From the NCBI RefSeq assembly GCF_017876295.1, contig NZ_JAGINT010000001.1, positions 2,914,001-2,978,000 of the forward strand: 64,000 nt of DNA, read 5' to 3'. Positions within the stretch are counted from its first letter, which is position 1. Every line of letters begins with the position of its first letter. Below the pieces are notes generated by a model. That model did no database searches. It was not told where the DNA came from and was given only the letters and a program-made list of their open reading frames with translations. Position numbers and translations under genes: made by a program. The DNA comes from Kribbella aluminosa (GTDB taxonomy: Bacteria > Actinomycetota > Actinomycetes > Propionibacteriales > Kribbellaceae). Positions 33,820 through 42,707 of this stretch are shown piece after piece.

Positions 33820-34829
33820 CAGAGGTCGAGCAGCCGAGCGGGGTTGGTCTTGATCATGGTGTTGATCTCGTCGACGCTGAAGTCGAGGTCGAGCAGCGAA
33901 CTGATCAGCGTCCGCATGCCCTCGACCGGCGTCGGCCCGGAGCGGATGCCGTAGTCGGTGCCGAGGACGAAGTGCTCGACGCCGATCTCGCGGATCTGCC
34001 GGGCCCAGGGCATCACGCCGCTGAACTCCGGTGCGTTGGCGATACCCGCGATCTCGTCGGCCCACTCGCGCTCGACGTAGTAGTTGGTGCGCGGCAGGCC
34101 GCGGTGGAACATCCAGTCCGAGACGGCGCCCTCCAGCAGTACGCCTTTGTCCGCGAGCTTTCGCTGCTGCTCGACGGTCATCCGGCCGCGGCACGGGTGG
34201 GCGACCACGATCTTCCGGATCCCGGCGTCGATCGCCAGGTCTGCCAGTACCATCGCCTCCTCGACCGAGACGTGCCCGGTGTTGAGGTGGACGTGCGGGT
34301 GGTCCGCGATCAGCTGCAGGATCTCGGCCAGGTCGTCCGGGACCGAACCGTCGAGCGGGATCCGGATCGAGCGGTCGACCTCCCGCTGGAACTCGGCGTA
34401 CCGGTCCTTGAACAGCACCGGCTTCCCGTCGACGTAGCTGCCTTCGTGGGTGGTCATGAAGTGGGTGCAGTGCGCGCCGAAGTGCACGAACCGGGCGCCG
34501 GCGCCGTACTGCAGAGCGGTCTTCACCGCGCGTGGGTTCAGTCCACCGAGCACGGAGGTCAGGATGATCCCGCCGTACACGTCGACGCCCGGTACCTGGC
34601 GCGTCGTCAGCTGCGACGTACCGCAGCTCATCCCGAGGGTGTGGTCGAGATACATCAGCGCCCGCATCCCGGCGTCCCGGGCCTGCTCGGCGATCTGGAA
34701 GGGATCGAGCCGTCCGGGGCACGACCGCAGCCAGGGACCGGCGTGCACGTGGATGTCGATCGCGCCCCGGATCAGTTCGTCCGGAAGCTCCATCGAGCGG
34801 TTGTCCCAGGTCTCCGCGAGGTCAGTCAT
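33819..34829 (-). CDS. DUF6282-like amidohydrolase-fold protein
   Basis: 336 residues. The metal motif IDIHVHAGPW (HxH) stands near residue 26. Later possible ligands are HLNTGHVS, IVVAHPCRGR and LGTDYGIRSG, giving the order of a metal-dependent TIM-barrel hydrolase. I recall this pattern as the DUF6282 family, whose reaction is not known to me. Start and stop overlap both neighbours (ATGA), so it is tightly coupled to the 44-codon gene before it and the racemase-fold gene after it, and should act in the same pathway. Confidence 0.75.
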   Translation of the reverse strand: MTDLAETWDNRSMELPDELIRGAIDIHVHAGPWLRSCPGRLDPFQIAEQARDAGMRALMYLDHTLGMSCGTSQLTTRQVPGVDVYGGIILTSVLGGLNPRAVKTALQYGAGARFVHFGAHCTHFMTTHEGSYVDGKPVLFKDRYAEFQREVDRSIRIPLDGSVPDDLAEILQLIADHPHVHLNTGHVSVEEAMVLADLAIDAGIRKIVVAHPCRGRMTVEQQRKLADKGVLLEGAVSDWMFHRGLPRTNYYVEREWADEIAGIANAPEFSGVMPWARQIREIGVEHFVLGTDYGIRSGPTPVEGMRTLISSLLDLDFSVDEINTMIKTNPARLLDL

Positions 34830-34960
34830 AGGGTCTGTTCCGTCCTTTCAGTTGTGGGTTCCTTGCTGATGAACCTGAAGAGGAGCACCACGGCGAGCAG
34901 CTCCACGTCCTGCGCGGCGCGCTCCGTGGTCGTCGACCGCAGCGTTTCTCGCTCAGCCAT
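34826..34960 (-). CDS. 44-residue coupled small protein
   Basis: ATG 34960 overlaps the end of the isomerase-like gene (ATGGCTGA) and TGA 34828-34826 overlaps the ATG of the DUF6282-like gene. GAGGA lies 6 bases upstream. The product begins MAERETLRSTTTERAAQDVE and continues LLAVVLLFRFISKE, a short hydrophobic helix, then a polar tail. Overlap on both sides and a good ribosome-binding site argue that it is translated. It could be a small membrane subunit, or a device keeping ribosomes moving to the next gene. Its opening MAE and the QDV motif recall the first residues of the MFS protein in the same operon (MAEQEEIPEQDVLLA). Confidence 0.6.
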   Translation of the reverse strand: MAERETLRSTTTERAAQDVELLAVVLLFRFISKEPTTERTEQTL

Positions 34961-36083
34961 CGTTCGTCCTCGCGGGGCCGTGTCCTACCGGCCTTTCCCC
35001 GAGGTTCCGGGTGGAGCAGATGTGGCGAACGTGGGCGGCGCTGCCGACGATCGAGGCGACCGCTTCGGCGTAGTCGAAGGGCTGCGCCGCATAGGTTTCG
35101 AGGTCCGGCAGCTCGCCCGCGGCGATCCGGGATTCGTACCGATGGACGAGTTCGAGGTACGCCGCGAACTCCGGCACCGTCAGATCGGGATGGGCCGCGA
35201 GGAACTCCGCTTCGTAGATCTCGAGGAGCCACTTCTCCGGCTGTCGCGGCCGGTCCTCGTAGGACTCGTAGTTCTCGATCGTGAGGTTCAGCGCAGGGTT
35301 CGCGTCGAGGATGATCGGGAGTACCTCGCCGAAGTCCACGACCCCCGTGCCGCACGGGCGCAGCTGGTAGTAGAGCCCGTCCTCGCCATGGGCGAGACGA
35401 GCGTCCTTGATGTGGCTCTGCCGGACGTACGGCGCGACTCGCCGGGCGGTCCATACCGGGTGCTCGATCCGGTGCAGCGGGTTGGCCGTGTCGTACACGA
35501 TCCCGGTGACGTCCGGCCCCACAGCCTCGACCAGCCGGACCAGCTCGAAGGAGCTGATCTCCTCGTGGGTCTCGAGGTTCACGTGGATGCCGAGGTCGCG
35601 CGCGAACGGCGCCAGCTTCTGCAGGAAGCGCTCGATCGCGACCAGTTGCTCGGGCCAGGTGACGTCGGTCCGGAAGCGGTCCCAGGCGAGCCGGCCGCGG
35701 AACTGGGGCTTGAACAACGCCGTGGACGACCACAGCTCGCGGCAGTCGATCGCCGCGCAGGCCTCCATCATCCGCCGGAATCCGAGCAAGGTGTCGCCGT
35801 CGCCGATCGCCCGGAGCTCAGGTGCTTCGGGGATCGCGAACGGGTTCACCTTGCCGAGCCCGGTCTCGAGGTACATCCCGAGGTCGTCCGCGCAGGCCCG
35901 GGCGGTCCGCAACTCGGCCGCATCGAGGGTCGGGCTGATATCGAGGACCGACCGGAAGAAGACACCCTCGAGGCCGAGCTGATGCGCGTGCTCGATGGTT
36001 CCGAGCGGACCGCGCTTGGCCGATTCGGGGATCTTGAGCCCGTCGACGCCGACGCGCGGGAACCGTGGATCAGCTCTCATCAT
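34953..36083 (-). CDS. Xylose-isomerase-like TIM-barrel sugar epimerase/isomerase (copy 1)
   Basis: 376 residues. Metal ligands of the AP-endonuclease-2/xylose-isomerase-like family are visible: NLETHEEISSFELVRLVE (Glu), YDTANPLHR (Asp), RQSHIKDARL (His-Asp) and TIENYES (Glu). Such enzymes isomerise or epimerise keto-sugars or keto-acids, or act as dehydratases. It is close to the protein at 46548-47609 (shared VGVDG-KIP, FR-VLDI-PTLD, GLGKVNP, THEEI-S-E-VRLVE). Its start overlaps the end of the MFS gene by 14 bases. Probably a central step of the pathway. Confidence 0.85.
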   Translation of the reverse strand: MMRADPRFPRVGVDGLKIPESAKRGPLGTIEHAHQLGLEGVFFRSVLDISPTLDAAELRTARACADDLGMYLETGLGKVNPFAIPEAPELRAIGDGDTLLGFRRMMEACAAIDCRELWSSTALFKPQFRGRLAWDRFRTDVTWPEQLVAIERFLQKLAPFARDLGIHVNLETHEEISSFELVRLVEAVGPDVTGIVYDTANPLHRIEHPVWTARRVAPYVRQSHIKDARLAHGEDGLYYQLRPCGTGVVDFGEVLPIILDANPALNLTIENYESYEDRPRQPEKWLLEIYEAEFLAAHPDLTVPEFAAYLELVHRYESRIAAGELPDLETYAAQPFDYAEAVASIVGSAAHVRHICSTRNLGERPVGHGPARTNDG

Positions 36084-37545
36084 GCAGTTCCTCCAGCGAA
36101 CGTCCGAAGGTCTCCGGCCCGAACGGAACAGCGATCAGGACGACCGCGCACATCGCGGCGACCAGACTCAGCAGGGCGACCGGTCCGAGGGAGCTGAGCA
36201 GCGCCCCGGCCAGCGGCGGCAGCAGCGCGCCGCCGATCATCCCGAGGTTCGAGATCACGCCGATCCCGAACGCGCGGACCCGGGTCGGGTACAGCTCCGG
36301 GCACCAGGTCGAGATCGAGCAGTTCGCCCACCAGGAGAAGAACTCGAACAGGAACCCGAGGACGAGGATCGCGACCGCGCCGTGGGCGAGGAACGCGAAC
36401 GCCAGCGCCGACAGGCAGGAGAGCCCGGCTGCGACGGCGATGGTGGGACGCCGGCGGAACCTCGCGTTCAGCATCGAGGCGAACAAGGCCCCGGTGACCG
36501 CGCCGAGGAAGATCACCATCGTGAACCAGAGACTGGTGGCGATCGCGTAGCCCTGCTCGACGAGCAGAACCGGCCAGAAGGTGAGCAGTACGAACTGTGC
36601 ACCGAACAGCGAGGCCGTGCAGGCGCCGAGCACCGCAGAGTTGCGGCCGAGCCGTCCGCGGAGGATCTCCGTCCACCGTACGCCGGACTGCCCGAGCCGG
36701 AGGTTCTCCGGCAGGTAGCTCGTCACGTTCAGGCCGTTCGGGTTCAGCCGGCCCGACGCGAGCACACTGAGCGATCGGTTCGCCTCCGCGATGCGCCCCT
36801 TGCTCAGCAGGTACCGCGGTGTCTCCGGCATATGCCGGCGCGTCCAGAGAACGAGCAGGGCCGGCAGGCAGAGCAGAGCGAAGACCCAGCGCCAGGCCGC
36901 GTCCGGTCCGCCGAGCCACAGCGGCAGGTCGGGACCGACCACGCCCACGATCACGAAGCCGAACAGATAGGCGGCCGGATTGCCGAGCCCTCCGGCGCCC
37001 ACCTGCAGCAGCCCGACCGCAGTACTGCGGTACTGCGTGGACGTCATCTCCGCGAGCAGCGCCAGCCCGACGACGAACTCACCACCCAGTCCGAGACCGA
37101 CGATCGCACGACCGATCACCAGGACCGGGAAGGTCGGCGCCAGCGCACAGACGAGCGCGCCGACGCTGTAGAGCGCCAGGTTGAAGTTGAACATCGTCTT
37201 GCGGCCCTTGAGGTCGCTCAGCCAGCCACTGAGCGCGGCACCGACGTACATCGCCCCGAACGTCGCGGAGGCCAGGAAGCCGATCCCGGCGGACGAGACG
37301 CCCCATTGCGCCTTCAGGGACGGGCCGACGATGCCCACGGTGTTCTGCTCGATGACGTCGAAGAACGCACCGAAGACGACCACGGCGAGGATGACCTTGT
37401 GACTTCGGTTGGTCCCGATCCGGTCCATCACGGAGCCGAGCAGCAGCAGCGCTCGCCGGCCGTCGTCGGACGCCCGGTCGCCAACCGTGCTGGTTGTCGT
37501 GGCGAGCAGGACGTCCTGCTCGGGAATCTCTTCTTGCTCAGCCAT
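36070..37545 (-). CDS. MFS metabolite transporter
   Basis: 491 residues from ATG 37545, AGGAG 6 bases upstream. Twelve membrane segments. Motif A is present as SGWLSDLKGRKTMF, and the fourth-helix region GLGLGGEFVVGLALLAEMTS with TQYRSTAVGLLQ resembles the organic-acid/aromatic-acid:H+ symporters. A polar N-terminal extension of 50 residues precedes the first helix. First gene of the operon and divergent from the PucR regulator. It probably imports the substrate of the downstream enzymes. Confidence 0.85.
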   Translation of the reverse strand: MAEQEEIPEQDVLLATTTSTVGDRASDDGRRALLLLGSVMDRIGTNRSHKVILAVVVFGAFFDVIEQNTVGIVGPSLKAQWGVSSAGIGFLASATFGAMYVGAALSGWLSDLKGRKTMFNFNLALYSVGALVCALAPTFPVLVIGRAIVGLGLGGEFVVGLALLAEMTSTQYRSTAVGLLQVGAGGLGNPAAYLFGFVIVGVVGPDLPLWLGGPDAAWRWVFALLCLPALLVLWTRRHMPETPRYLLSKGRIAEANRSLSVLASGRLNPNGLNVTSYLPENLRLGQSGVRWTEILRGRLGRNSAVLGACTASLFGAQFVLLTFWPVLLVEQGYAIATSLWFTMVIFLGAVTGALFASMLNARFRRRPTIAVAAGLSCLSALAFAFLAHGAVAILVLGFLFEFFSWWANCSISTWCPELYPTRVRAFGIGVISNLGMIGGALLPPLAGALLSSLGPVALLSLVAAMCAVVLIAVPFGPETFGRSLEELHDES

Positions 37546-37572
37546 CGTGCGCTCCTGACCTCTACCGAAGGA

Positions 37573-37603
37573 CGGAATTCCGCATATCGGAAACTTCATT
37601 CCG
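37573..37603. promoter_or_regulatory. Array of CGGAA/TTCCG half-sites
   Basis: CGGAA (37573-37577), TTCCG (37578-37582), CGGAA (37588-37592), TTCCG (37599-37603), alternating in orientation. They give a 10-bp palindrome CGGAATTCCG and an overlapping TTCCG-CATAT-CGGAA. The site lies between the divergent MFS and PucR genes, close to the MFS start, and is a candidate PucR operator. Confidence 0.55.
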
Positions 37604-37725
37604 ATTGGGTAGAAGGCTGAACCTGGCCACGCCGACTGTCAAGCATGGGACTCATGCAATCCCACAGTTGCGGGGTGTCTATCGGGGACTGAAACTGTAG
37701 ATTCATCCAGGACTGGAGGTTGTTC

Positions 37726-39261
37726 ATGCTGCTGTCGGAGCTGCTTGATGACGAGGCCCTTGGGCTGCGGATGCTGGTTGGTGCGCCGGGTGCTCTGGTG
37801 CAGCCGGTTGGGCGGGTGGTGACGATTGATCTGGTGGAGCCTGGTCGGTACCTGAGTGGCGGCGAGCTTGTGCTCAGCGGTCTGATCTGGCGGCGCGGGC
37901 CTGGTGACAGCGAGCGGTTCGTGAGCGCGTTGTCGGGCCGGAACGTCCAGGCGCTGCTGGCTGACAGCGAGCGGCTGGGTGAGATCCCGGAGGACCTGGT
38001 CGAGGCCTGCCGGGTGCACGGGCTGACATTGATCGAGGTGCCGGCCGAGGTCGCGTTCACCGACATCGCCGAGCACATCGCCGAGCACGACTCCGAGAGC
38101 AGCCATGCCCGTACGTCGGCCAGCCGGGTACGCCAGCGCGAGATGCTCTCGGCGATCGCGGCCGGTCGCAGCCTGGACGAGCTCGCCGATCGGGTATCAG
38201 TTGCCTTCGGCCACGTCTGCCGGGTGCTCACGCCGTCCGGCCGGCACGTCGTACCCGGTCCGGCCGAGCTCGATCCCGAGACCGTCGACGCAGTCACCGC
38301 AGGCTTTCTCACCGCTGACCGGTTGCCCGCGCCGATCGAGACCGGGACCGCGACCTACAGCGTGTTTCCCGTCGGTTCGACGCTCGGGCAGCGGCTCACG
38401 ACCTGGCTGGTGGTCGTCGACGGCGACCTGCGGACCTGGCCGCGGGAGGAGGTCGACGCGGTCGGTGAGTTGTCCGCGATCGCGTCGCTCGATCGCTCCC
38501 GGCGGGACGAGAGCCAACGCGCCCTGCGCCCGATCGCCGCCGACGCGGTGGCGGCCATCGAGGCGGGCGCACCGGAGAACGACGTACTGGCAGGGATCCG
38601 GCAGACCGGTCTGGCCACCGATCGGCCGGTCGCCGTCGTGATCGTCGAGATCGCAGGCAGCGGTCCACCCGAGGGCGCCCCGGCCTTGCTGGAGGACATC
38701 GCGCTGACGGTCGGCCGACCGGTGGTGGCCCGTAGCGCAGACGGCACTGCGGTCGCACTCCTGCCACACTCGCCGGCGCTGCCGGACCTGGTGCGCACCG
38801 CTTGCGCACGGTTCGAACCAGGCCTGTTACCAGGTACGACGCTGTCCGTCGGCATCAGCGGACCGGCCGAGGCATCCGCTCTCGGCGAGGCGCTGGAGAA
38901 GGCGCGGTTCGCGCACCGGGTCGCCCGCGTCGGCGGTACGCCGGTCTGCGTGGTGAGCTCGGAGGACGTCACGTCACACGTGCTCCTGCTGGCCGCGGTG
39001 CCTGCAGACGTACGGCGTACGTACGCGACCAGCGTTCTGGCCGCGATCCTCGACCACGATCGCCGTACGCGAGGTGACTTGGTGCTGACGTTGACGACCT
39101 TCCTGGACACCGCGTGCTCCTGGGCGCGCACCGCGGAGCAGCTCCACCTGCACGTGAACTCGGTGCGCTACCGGATCGACCGGATCCAGGAAATCACCGG
39201 GCGCGACCTGTCCCATTTCGAGGACCGTGTCGACATGTTCCTCGCCCTGAAGTCGCTGTGA
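37726..39261 (+). CDS. PucR-family transcriptional regulator
   Basis: 511 residues from ATG 37726. The N-terminal PucR domain (LLSELLDDEALGLRMLVGAP; GEIPEDLVEACRVHGLTLIE) fills residues 1-125. A GGDEF-like central part follows. The C-terminal PucR helix-turn-helix reads TAEQLHLHVNSVRYRIDRIQ. PucR proteins activate purine, allantoin or other nitrogen-compound catabolism. Its divergence from the MFS/isomerase/hydrolase operon makes that operon the likely target and supports a nitrogen-containing substrate. Confidence 0.9.
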   Translation: MLLSELLDDEALGLRMLVGAPGALVQPVGRVVTIDLVEPGRYLSGGELVLSGLIWRRGPGDSERFVSALSGRNVQALLADSERLGEIPEDLVEACRVHGLTLIEVPAEVAFTDIAEHIAEHDSESSHARTSASRVRQREMLSAIAAGRSLDELADRVSVAFGHVCRVLTPSGRHVVPGPAELDPETVDAVTAGFLTADRLPAPIETGTATYSVFPVGSTLGQRLTTWLVVVDGDLRTWPREEVDAVGELSAIASLDRSRRDESQRALRPIAADAVAAIEAGAPENDVLAGIRQTGLATDRPVAVVIVEIAGSGPPEGAPALLEDIALTVGRPVVARSADGTAVALLPHSPALPDLVRTACARFEPGLLPGTTLSVGISGPAEASALGEALEKARFAHRVARVGGTPVCVVSSEDVTSHVLLLAAVPADVRRTYATSVLAAILDHDRRTRGDLVLTLTTFLDTACSWARTAEQLHLHVNSVRYRIDRIQEITGRDLSHFEDRVDMFLALKSL

Positions 39262-39594
39262 GGTCGCTCTGAACTGGAGGATCCGACCAAATCCGGATTT
39301 CTGGCTGTTGCGCGCTGTCGTCGTGCCGGCGGAGGTCGCCGGGGAATACGTACGCGGCCAGGCCGGGCTGGCCGTCGTTGACTTGAGCAAGTAGTCCGTC
39401 CTCGCCGACGCGGACGCCGGCACCAGGAGCTGAGCGAACGCATCCGGTTCCGCTCGCGCGGGCTCGTCACCGGCGAGCACTTGTGCCAGGCGGCTCACGA
39501 TCCCAGGCTCCTGGCCTTCGGAAGCCATAGGCACGACACGTAGAACGGTGTCCCCGGAACGATGCGCCATGTCCGTGCGCCGTCGATTTGGGCA
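39262..39594. other. Intergenic region with a palindrome and a possible remnant
   Basis: AAATCCGGATTT (39289-39300) is a perfect 12-bp palindrome just after the PucR gene. On the minus strand, frames between 39300 and 39530 read GVRVGEDGLLAQVNDGQPGL and DEPARAEPDAFAQLLVP, which look protein-like but lie in different frames; possibly a broken small gene. Not identified. Confidence 0.35.
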
Positions 39595-39661
39595 TTGACG
39601 TGATCTGCGCCACGGACCTACCGTGTACGTAGAACGTGCAGATGTACGTCAGGCGTACATC
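39595..39661 (+). promoter_or_regulatory. Promoter and inverted-repeat operator of the dipeptide-importer module
   Basis: TTGACG (39595-39600), 18 bases, TACCGT (39619-39624). About 17 bases downstream is a perfect inverted repeat GATGTACG-TCAGG-CGTACATC (39641-39661), 25 bases before the leader ORF. A repressor bound there would block elongation. The IclR gene at the end of the module is the obvious candidate, although its sites are often less symmetric. Confidence 0.6.
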
Positions 39662-39685
39662 GATCCTTTGTTGAAAGGACCGCGG

Positions 39686-39763
39686 ATGAGGGACCTGCGC
39701 AGGAGGATGCGGCTCCTCGAGCTGCCTGTCGCCACGCGACCGAAGGGCAATGACCGGGTATGA
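39686..39763 (+). CDS. 25-residue leader peptide coupled to the isomerase gene
   Basis: ATG 39686 with AAAGGA 6 bases upstream. The product is RDLRRRMRLLELPVATRPKG after the initiator, strongly basic. Its TGA overlaps the ATG of the next gene (ATGA at 39760), so ribosomes finishing it can start the isomerase gene. The rich Arg/Leu content could allow attenuation-like control, but no terminator/antiterminator pair was seen. Confidence 0.5.
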   Translation: MRDLRRRMRLLELPVATRPKGNDRV

Positions 39764-40785
39764 CCAGTCTTCAGAGCGTTACCTCCACGCCGAGTTCGGC
39801 CGTGCCCATGCGGCTCGGGGCGATGTGTGGGGCGACCCAAGGGATCGCGGAGGGCGACTGGCCGGCTGCCCTCGACTACGCCGAGCGCCTCGGGCTGGAA
39901 GGTGTCCTCTTCTCCACGCCGAGGGCGGCGAGCATGACCCTCGACCGCGCCGAGCTCGCGGACGTCGGTGCTGCGGCTGCGGAGCGCGGACTGTTTGTCG
40001 AGACCGGCATCGGGTTCATAGGTCCGGCCAACGATCCGACGTCGGTCCTCGACGAACTGTTTGCCGCCGCCGATGCCGCGGTGGCGCTCGGGTGCACGCA
40101 GTTCTTCGCGTACACGCGGACTGAACGGGGAGGCGGACCGGGGGACCACGGGCATCAGCTCGCGCAGGTCGCAACGACGCTGCGCGCGATGCGTCCCTAC
40201 CTCGAGGAGAGCGGCTGCCGGCTGAACATCAAGACTCACGAGGATCTGTCCTCGGTGGAGGTGCTCCGCCTCGTCGAGACCCTTTGGGCGGACGTCTTCG
40301 GAGTGAGCCTCGACGTCGCGAACCTGGTCGTCCGTGGCGAGGACCCGGCAGCGGCGACGCGGCGGCTGGCGCCGTACGTCTATCAGACGCATCTCGAGGA
40401 CGTCGCCCTGTACTTCGTCGAGTCCGGCCTGCGACGACGGCTCCGGCCGTGTGGCGACGGGATCCTCGACTGGAGCGGAATACTGCGCAGTCTCCTCGAC
40501 CAAGCGCCCGCGCAGTACCTCGTTTTCGAGCAGCACCGTGGCCAGTTCGACGTCGACATCTTCGACAGCAGATGGTTCGAGGCCGAGCCGCACGTGCGGC
40601 CGGACGAGCTGGCGCGGCTGGTACAGGGAGCGGTGGCCTGCGAGCGGCGCGCTCGCACCGGCGCCGGCCCCACCCTCGACGACCTTGACGTCGAACTCGA
40701 TGCGGAGGCCCGGGCAGGCCAACTGCGCCGGAGTGCCGCCTACCTCCGATCGGTGCTCGAGTCCATCAGTGGAGAGCCTTCATGA
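39760..40785 (+). CDS. Xylose-isomerase-like TIM-barrel protein (copy 2, divergent)
   Basis: 341 residues. It shares the family block of the other two copies: NIKTHEDLSSVEVLRLVE, SLDVANLVVRGEDPAAATRR, APYVYQTHLEDV, FEQHRG. The N-terminal half is clearly different (LGAMCGATQGIAEGDWPAAL instead of VGVDGRKIP), so it is an older paralogue with another substrate or step. Its end overlaps the permease gene by 4 bases (ATGA), tying it to the importer. Presumably an epimerase or isomerase acting on the imported compound. Confidence 0.8.
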   Translation: MTSLQSVTSTPSSAVPMRLGAMCGATQGIAEGDWPAALDYAERLGLEGVLFSTPRAASMTLDRAELADVGAAAAERGLFVETGIGFIGPANDPTSVLDELFAAADAAVALGCTQFFAYTRTERGGGPGDHGHQLAQVATTLRAMRPYLEESGCRLNIKTHEDLSSVEVLRLVETLWADVFGVSLDVANLVVRGEDPAAATRRLAPYVYQTHLEDVALYFVESGLRRRLRPCGDGILDWSGILRSLLDQAPAQYLVFEQHRGQFDVDIFDSRWFEAEPHVRPDELARLVQGAVACERRARTGAGPTLDDLDVELDAEARAGQLRRSAAYLRSVLESISGEPS

Positions 40786-41654
40786 CCAGCATCGCACTCG
40801 CATCGCCTCGCAGTATCCGGCGTCGTGTCTCCTCCAGTGACAGGATCCTGGTCCTGGCGCTGAGCGCGTTGGGACTGGTGGCTCTGGCTGTCGTCGTCGG
40901 ACCGCTCGTGTGGCGGTTCAACTCCAATGCCGTCGATCTCGGCGCCCAGTTGTCGCCGCCGTCGAGCAGACACCCGCTCGGCACCGACAGTCTCGGTCGG
41001 GACCTGCTCGCACGGGTTCTCGCCGGTGCTCGTACGTCGCTGGGCGCCGGTCTCCTCGTCGCGCTCGCGGGAGCCGTGCTGGGCTGTCTCACCGGGCTGC
41101 TCGCAGGTGCTCTGCGCGGGTACGTCGACGTCGCCCTGACCTGGCTGACGAACTCGATCCTGTGCTTTCCCTCGATCATGCTGGCCATGGCCGTGGTGAT
41201 GGCCCTGAAGCCGGGGATCCCTGCGGTGGTGATCGGTCTGTCGATCCATTCGTTCCCCTGGTACATGCGGACCCTGCGCGGTGAGGTCATGCGGGTCTCG
41301 GCCATGGAGTTCGTGAAGTCGACGCGGGCGATCGGCGCCAGCCAGCGCCGTGTCCTGTTCCGGCACATTCTGCCGCACCTGATCTCGACGATCGTGCTCC
41401 AGATGGCTGCGGTGTTCGGGGCCGCTGTGCTCGCGCTCGCCGCGCTCGGCTTCCTCGGCATGGGGGCACAGCCACCGACGGCGGAGCTCGGAGCCATGAT
41501 CACCGACGGTCAGCAGTTCTTCCTGACCGGCCAGTGGTGGGTCGCCGCCTTCCCGGGCCTCGTGCTGCTCGTCGCCGTCACCCTGACCACCATCATCGCC
41601 GACCGGGCCCGCGAGATCCTCGACCCGCGCGGCGAGTACATCGTGGCGGACTGA
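40782..41654 (+). CDS. Dipeptide-type ABC transporter permease, DppC type
   Basis: 290 residues, six membrane segments, with the DppC/OppC pattern HPLGTDSLGRDLLARVLAGA after the first helix and EAA-loop FVKSTRAIGASQRRVLFRHI. Terminal ILDPRGEY is typical (usual form LDPR). Together with the next four genes it forms a complete PepT-type importer. Such importers also carry glycosides, nickel chelates or opines, so the substrate need not be a peptide. Confidence 0.92.
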   Translation: MTSIALASPRSIRRRVSSSDRILVLALSALGLVALAVVVGPLVWRFNSNAVDLGAQLSPPSSRHPLGTDSLGRDLLARVLAGARTSLGAGLLVALAGAVLGCLTGLLAGALRGYVDVALTWLTNSILCFPSIMLAMAVVMALKPGIPAVVIGLSIHSFPWYMRTLRGEVMRVSAMEFVKSTRAIGASQRRVLFRHILPHLISTIVLQMAAVFGAAVLALAALGFLGMGAQPPTAELGAMITDGQQFFLTGQWWVAAFPGLVLLVAVTLTTIIADRAREILDPRGEYIVAD

Positions 41655-41665
41655 GAGGAATGCCG

Positions 41666-42682
41666 ATGCTGAACCTGGTCTCCAAACGCCTGATGGTTGC
41701 TCTCGGCACCATTCTCGGCGCCTCGCTGTTCTCCTTCGTGCTGCTGCGCAAACTTCCGGGCGATCCGGCCAGGCTCGTCGGCGGTGAACTCGCCGACGCC
41801 ACCACCATCGACAACCTGCGCAGCGCCATGGGCCTGAACAAACCGCTGCCGGCCCAGTTCTGGGACTACCTGTCCACGGTCGGCCATGGGAACCTCGGAT
41901 TCTCCTACAGTACCGGCCAGAACGTAGCCGACGTCGTCCGGACCCGGCTGCCGGCGACCGTTGAGCTCGGGCTGACCGGCGTGACGTTCGCTGTCGTGTC
42001 CGCGGTCGTCTTCGGTGCCGTCGCCGTCTATCGGCGCAAGCGTGGCGCTGACGTGTTACTGCGCGTCGCGTCCTCGCTGGCGATGGGCTCGCCGCCGTTC
42101 TGGCTCGCACTGGTGGCCATCTTGCTGCTGGCCGTCAAGCTGGGGGTCTTCCCAGGTCCCGAGGGCCGTCTGTCGCCAGGGATCCAGCCTCCGGCGGCGT
42201 TCACCGGCCTCTACACGATCGACGCGCTGAAGGCGGGCCAGTTCTCCACCTTCTTGAATGCTCTTTGGCACCTGGTGCTGCCTGGGGCCGCGATCGCGGT
42301 CGGTCCATTCGCGTTCCTCAGCAGGCTCTTCCGGTCGCAGCTGCGCACCACCGTGCGGGAGCCGTTCGTCCTCGTGGCGCGCAGCCGCGGTATCACCCGG
42401 TCGAAGGTCTTCGTCCGGCATGTCATCCCGAACTCCCTGCTGCCGCTGGTGGCCGCGACCGCGATGCTTTTCGCCGAACTGATGACCGGCAGCGTACTGA
42501 TCGAGAAGGTGTTCGGTTGGCCGGGAGTCGGCTCCCTCACCGTCGACGCGATCCTCCAGAAGGACTTCGCGGTCGTCCAGGGAGTGATCCTCCTCAGCGC
42601 TGTTCTCTATGTGACAGTGAGCTTCCTCGCCGACATCACGTACGCCGCCATCGATCCCCGCGTCCGAGTTGGAGCCCGGTGA
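41666..42682 (+). CDS. Dipeptide-type ABC transporter permease, DppB type
   Basis: 338 residues; ATG 41666 is preferred over 41660 because GAGG then sits 8 bases upstream. DppB landmarks: KLPGDPARLVGGE near residue 32, PATVELGLTGVTFAVVSAVV, EPFVLVARSRGITRSKVFVR (EAA loop) and FGWPGVGSLTVDAILQKDF. Normally DppB precedes DppC; here the order is reversed. Confidence 0.92.
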   Translation: MLNLVSKRLMVALGTILGASLFSFVLLRKLPGDPARLVGGELADATTIDNLRSAMGLNKPLPAQFWDYLSTVGHGNLGFSYSTGQNVADVVRTRLPATVELGLTGVTFAVVSAVVFGAVAVYRRKRGADVLLRVASSLAMGSPPFWLALVAILLLAVKLGVFPGPEGRLSPGIQPPAAFTGLYTIDALKAGQFSTFLNALWHLVLPGAAIAVGPFAFLSRLFRSQLRTTVREPFVLVARSRGITRSKVFVRHVIPNSLLPLVAATAMLFAELMTGSVLIEKVFGWPGVGSLTVDAILQKDFAVVQGVILLSAVLYVTVSFLADITYAAIDPRVRVGAR

Positions 42683-42707
42683 CATGACCCGATCAGGAGT
42701 CGAGCTC

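Noticed and set aside
33094..34722. 542-codon minus-strand ORF as one protein
   Set aside because: Only its last 241 codons (from ATG 33819) have racemase-fold sequence; the rest is a shadow frame of the DUF6282-like gene.
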